Source of the DNA: an uncultured Clostridia bacterium
Lineage (GTDB): Bacteria; Bacillota; Clostridia; UBA1381
Reading direction: 5' to 3'
Assembly (NCBI GenBank): GCA_934463455.1
Contig: CAKSJU010000100.1
Location: forward strand, 1-7,346
Length of the DNA: 7,346 nucleotides
Of this stretch, positions 6,298-7,346 are shown piece after piece. Below the pieces are notes generated by a model. That model searched no databases. It was given only the letters and a program-made list of their open reading frames with translations, and had not been told where the DNA came from. How positions within the stretch are numbered: the stretch's first letter is position 1; every line of letters begins with the position of its first letter. The position numbers and the translations under genes are program-made.

Positions 6298-6367
6298 CCT
6301 GACGGTCGGCAAATAAAATCCGCTTCGTTTTATAATTTTATCTCCCGTCGATTGCGGAGCAGATTTT
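6295..6367 (-). promoter_or_regulatory. ZTP (pfl motif)-like riboswitch, divergent
   Basis: The leader of pflB, read on the minus strand, has a first hairpin UCCGC (6358-6354) with GCGGA (6323-6319), which AAAA (6367-6364) and UUUU (6318-6315) can extend, and a second hairpin UGCC (6311-6308) with GG-U-CA (6299-6295). The loop of the first holds GACGG (6349-6345), complementary to CCGUC (6305-6301) in the loop of the second. The second hairpin reads GCCGACCGUCAGGUC; the pfl/ZTP consensus, as I recall it, is GCCGACCGCCUGGGC, with the loop CCGCC paired to an upstream GGCGG. The change GGCGG/CCGCC to GACGG/CCGUC keeps the kissing pair. The position upstream of pflB fits the class, which senses ZMP/ZTP. 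Differences are a missing clear P2 helix and GGGGAG strand, and A6300 in place of a usually conserved U. It could be a variant or a decayed copy. Confidence 0.55.
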
Positions 6368-6379
6368 GTTTATGGGCTA

Positions 6380-6408
6380 ATTATATACTATATATTGTGT
6401 TTTGTCAA
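6380..6408 (-). promoter_or_regulatory. Consensus sigma-A promoter for pflBA
   Basis: On the minus strand TTGACA (6408-6403) and TATAAT (6385-6380) are separated by exactly 17 bp, a perfect vegetative promoter. The predicted start is near 6373, giving a leader of about 115 nt that includes the riboswitch-like structure. The -35 box lies inside an inverted repeat, TTTTGT-CA-ACAAAA on the plus strand (6400-6413), so a bound protein would cover it. Such a strong promoter usually needs a repressor or leader control rather than an activator. Confidence 0.8.
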
Positions 6409-6437
6409 CAAAATGTTTTAATAAAACAACAAAATGT
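6395..6437. repeat. Operator-like direct repeats upstream of pflB
   Basis: CAACAAAATGT occurs at 6406-6416 and 6427-6437, exactly 21 bp apart (two helical turns). The first ten bases also occur at the Crp/Fnr operator (2587-2596). The 21-base stretch 6395-6415 matches 2576-2596 at 17 positions; 6416-6436 matches at 14. Between the copies lies a 15-bp palindrome, TGTTTTA-A-TAAAACA (6414-6428). The repeats cover the pflB -35 box and the DNA just upstream. They could bind the Crp/Fnr protein; 6415-6432 also fits a Rex site at 10 of 14 positions. Confidence 0.5.
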
Positions 6438-6440
6438 ACA

Positions 6441-6759
6441 TTTTAAACCATAATATAATTCAATTTGATATAAATTTATATACATCATCTAACTAAGAAA
6501 ATTAAAAAATATATTTTTTAAAAGATTTTTTTGTTTTTATGCGTATTTTCTTTTTAAAAAGAAATAATATAATCACTATCAATAGGAGATAAAAGTAAAA
6601 TATAGGGAGTATATGTTACAGAACTGCTATACATTGTGATGACGAAAATCGGTATATACGTAATTTATTTCCAAAACAAACCAATTGAATACTTGTATAA
6701 AACTTCATTTGCTTACAGATAATAGTTTTGTAAATTAAAACAAAAGGAGTTTATCATAT
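6441..6759. other. AT-rich intergenic region upstream of spoVT, with perfect palindromes
   Basis: No gene of normal size is visible in these roughly 320 bp. The stretch is very AT-rich and holds three perfect palindromes: 6468-6481 (14 bp, ATATAAATTTATAT), 6502-6521 (20 bp, TTAAAAAATATATTTTTTAA) and 6547-6564 (18 bp, TTTCTTTTTAAAAAGAAA). Two tiny overlapping reading frames (6613-6639 and 6639-6722) follow a GGGAG site. TGACGAA (6640-6646) fits the Spo0A box TGNCGAA. A TTTTGT-N8-ACAAAA repeat (6726-6745) reaches the spoVT ribosome site. I could not find a convincing sigma-G promoter, although B. subtilis spoVT uses one. Confidence 0.5.
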
Positions 6760-7299
6760 ATGAAAGCAACAGGAATTGTTAGAAGAATAGATGATTTAGG
6801 CAGAGTTGTTATTCCGAAAGAAATCAGAAGAACAATGAGAATACGCGAGGGGGACCCGCTTGAAATATTCACCGAAAAAGACGGCGAGGTAATTTTTAAA
6901 AAATATTCACCTATAGGGGAGCTTGGAGATTTTGCGCTGACATATGTCGAAACATTGGCAAAAACAACGGGCAAAGGTGCTTGTATTACCGACCGTGATA
7001 ATGTGATAGCGGTATCCGGCGTTCCTAAAAAAGACCTGATAGAAAAAAAGGTAAGTCCTGATTTGGACAATGTAATGAATGAAAAAACAACTTTTAAATC
7101 TCAAGGCTTTGATTCGGGATTGTCAATTGCCGAAGGTGTTGATAAGTACAATGCGGGCGTTGTTGTTCCGATTGTATCGGAGGGAGACACCATAGGTTCG
7201 GTAATTTTCGTTTTAAAAGACGGGGAACAGCCCGGTGAAATTGAAAGTAAACTCGCAGAATCTGCCGCAGGTTTTTTGGGAAAACACATGGAAGGCTGA
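6760..7299 (+). CDS. spoVT: Stage V sporulation protein T (AbrB-like transcription regulator)
   Basis: SpoVT is a DNA-binding regulator of late forespore genes in spore formers. The 179-residue length matches the family. Residues 1-50 (MKATGIVRRIDDLGRVVIPKEIRRTMRIREGDPLEIF) form the AbrB/SpoVT swapped-hairpin DNA-binding domain; residues about 56-178 form the GAF-like C-terminal domain (GELGDFALTYVETLAKTTG, then GKGACITDRDNVIAVSGVPKKDL, then the strand AGVVVPIVSEGDTIGSVIF). This two-domain layout separates it from the short AbrB and Abh proteins. AAGGAG (6744-6749) is 10 nt before the ATG. The gene is divergent from pflB and seems to be transcribed alone within the window. Confidence 0.95.
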   Translation: MKATGIVRRIDDLGRVVIPKEIRRTMRIREGDPLEIFTEKDGEVIFKKYSPIGELGDFALTYVETLAKTTGKGACITDRDNVIAVSGVPKKDLIEKKVSPDLDNVMNEKTTFKSQGFDSGLSIAEGVDKYNAGVVVPIVSEGDTIGSVIFVLKDGEQPGEIESKLAESAAGFLGKHMEG

Positions 7300-7329
7300 T
7301 TTCATCAAAATTATACCAAACAGAAAACA

Positions 7330-7346
7330 CTCCGATTTGTATGGAG
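7330..7346 (+). terminator. Possible terminator hairpin cut off by the window end
   Basis: CTCC (7330-7333) can pair with GGAG (7343-7346) around a 9-nt loop, 31 nt after the spoVT stop. The preceding bases AAACA could extend the stem if the sequence beyond the window is TGTTT. The 3' part and any U-run are not visible. Confidence 0.3.

Noticed and set aside
6319..6358. A tetrahydrofolate (folT) riboswitch, from the string AACGAAGCG on the minus strand
   Set aside because: Only this short string fits; the rest of the conserved THF aptamer core is missing.
6415..6432. A Rex operator upstream of pflB
   Set aside because: Only 10 of 14 consensus positions agree in AT-rich DNA, and the shared 10-mer with the Crp/Fnr operator is a better explanation; kept only as an alternative.
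6686..6720. A sigma-G promoter (TGAATA at 6686-6691) for spoVT
   Set aside because: No CATACTA-like -10 box is found at the right spacing.
1..7346. CRISPR array, tRNA, rRNA, insertion sequence or phage genes
   Set aside because: No regularly spaced repeats, cloverleaf, rRNA-like stretch, transposase or phage protein could be found on either strand.

Overview
The window looks like a piece of chromosome from an anaerobic, spore-forming member of the Firmicutes (class Clostridia, probably an uncultured or gut-type lineage). The evidence is AT-rich DNA, strong GGAGG-type ribosome binding sites, TTG start codons, a spoVT gene, an oxygen-sensitive pyruvate formate-lyase system, and protein families typical of Clostridia (Gx transporter, DUF4830, a 4Fe-4S protein paired with a Crp/Fnr regulator). 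No phage, insertion sequence, CRISPR array, tRNA or rRNA was seen. The species cannot be named from this sequence.

Layout. (1) 1-1700, plus strand: a structured leader, a Nudix hydrolase (95-718), a small Gx-type membrane protein that starts at a TTG inside the end of the Nudix gene (711-1193), and a membrane-anchored DUF4830 protein (1279-1698). (2) A terminator at 1735-1767 that reads in both directions and separates this group from a minus-strand 4Fe-4S protein (1827-2501). (3) A divergent regulatory gap (2502-2606) holding a perfect 16-bp Crp/Fnr-type palindrome. It lies between the Fe-S gene and a Crp/Fnr regulator gene (2607-3287, TTG start). (4) The minus-strand pflB-pflA operon (6258-4015 and 3997-3290), which converges on the regulator gene with only 2 bp between stop codons. 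(5) A gap of about 500 bp (6259-6759). Its left part holds a consensus sigma-A promoter for pflB, operator-like repeats and a ZTP/pfl-type riboswitch-like leader; its right part is AT-rich and palindromic. (6) spoVT (6760-7299, plus strand) and a possible cut-off hairpin at the window end.

How the parts may work together. PflB splits pyruvate with CoA into acetyl-CoA and formate, and PflA installs the glycyl radical it needs. The pflB leader resembles the pfl/ZTP riboswitch, which senses the purine intermediate ZMP/ZTP when one-carbon units run short; formate is a source of those units. The leader diverges from the consensus as I recall it, but its kissing-loop pairing is kept by covariation (GACGG with CCGUC). 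The Crp/Fnr operator and the pflB promoter share the 10-mer CAACAAAATG (once at the regulator, twice 21 bp apart at pflB). This suggests that the regulator, the Fe-S protein and pflBA form one redox- or oxygen-responsive unit. The Nudix leader has a similar GCCGAC...CAGG-C element that could form a pseudoknot next to the ribosome binding site, so two structured leaders may occur in this window.
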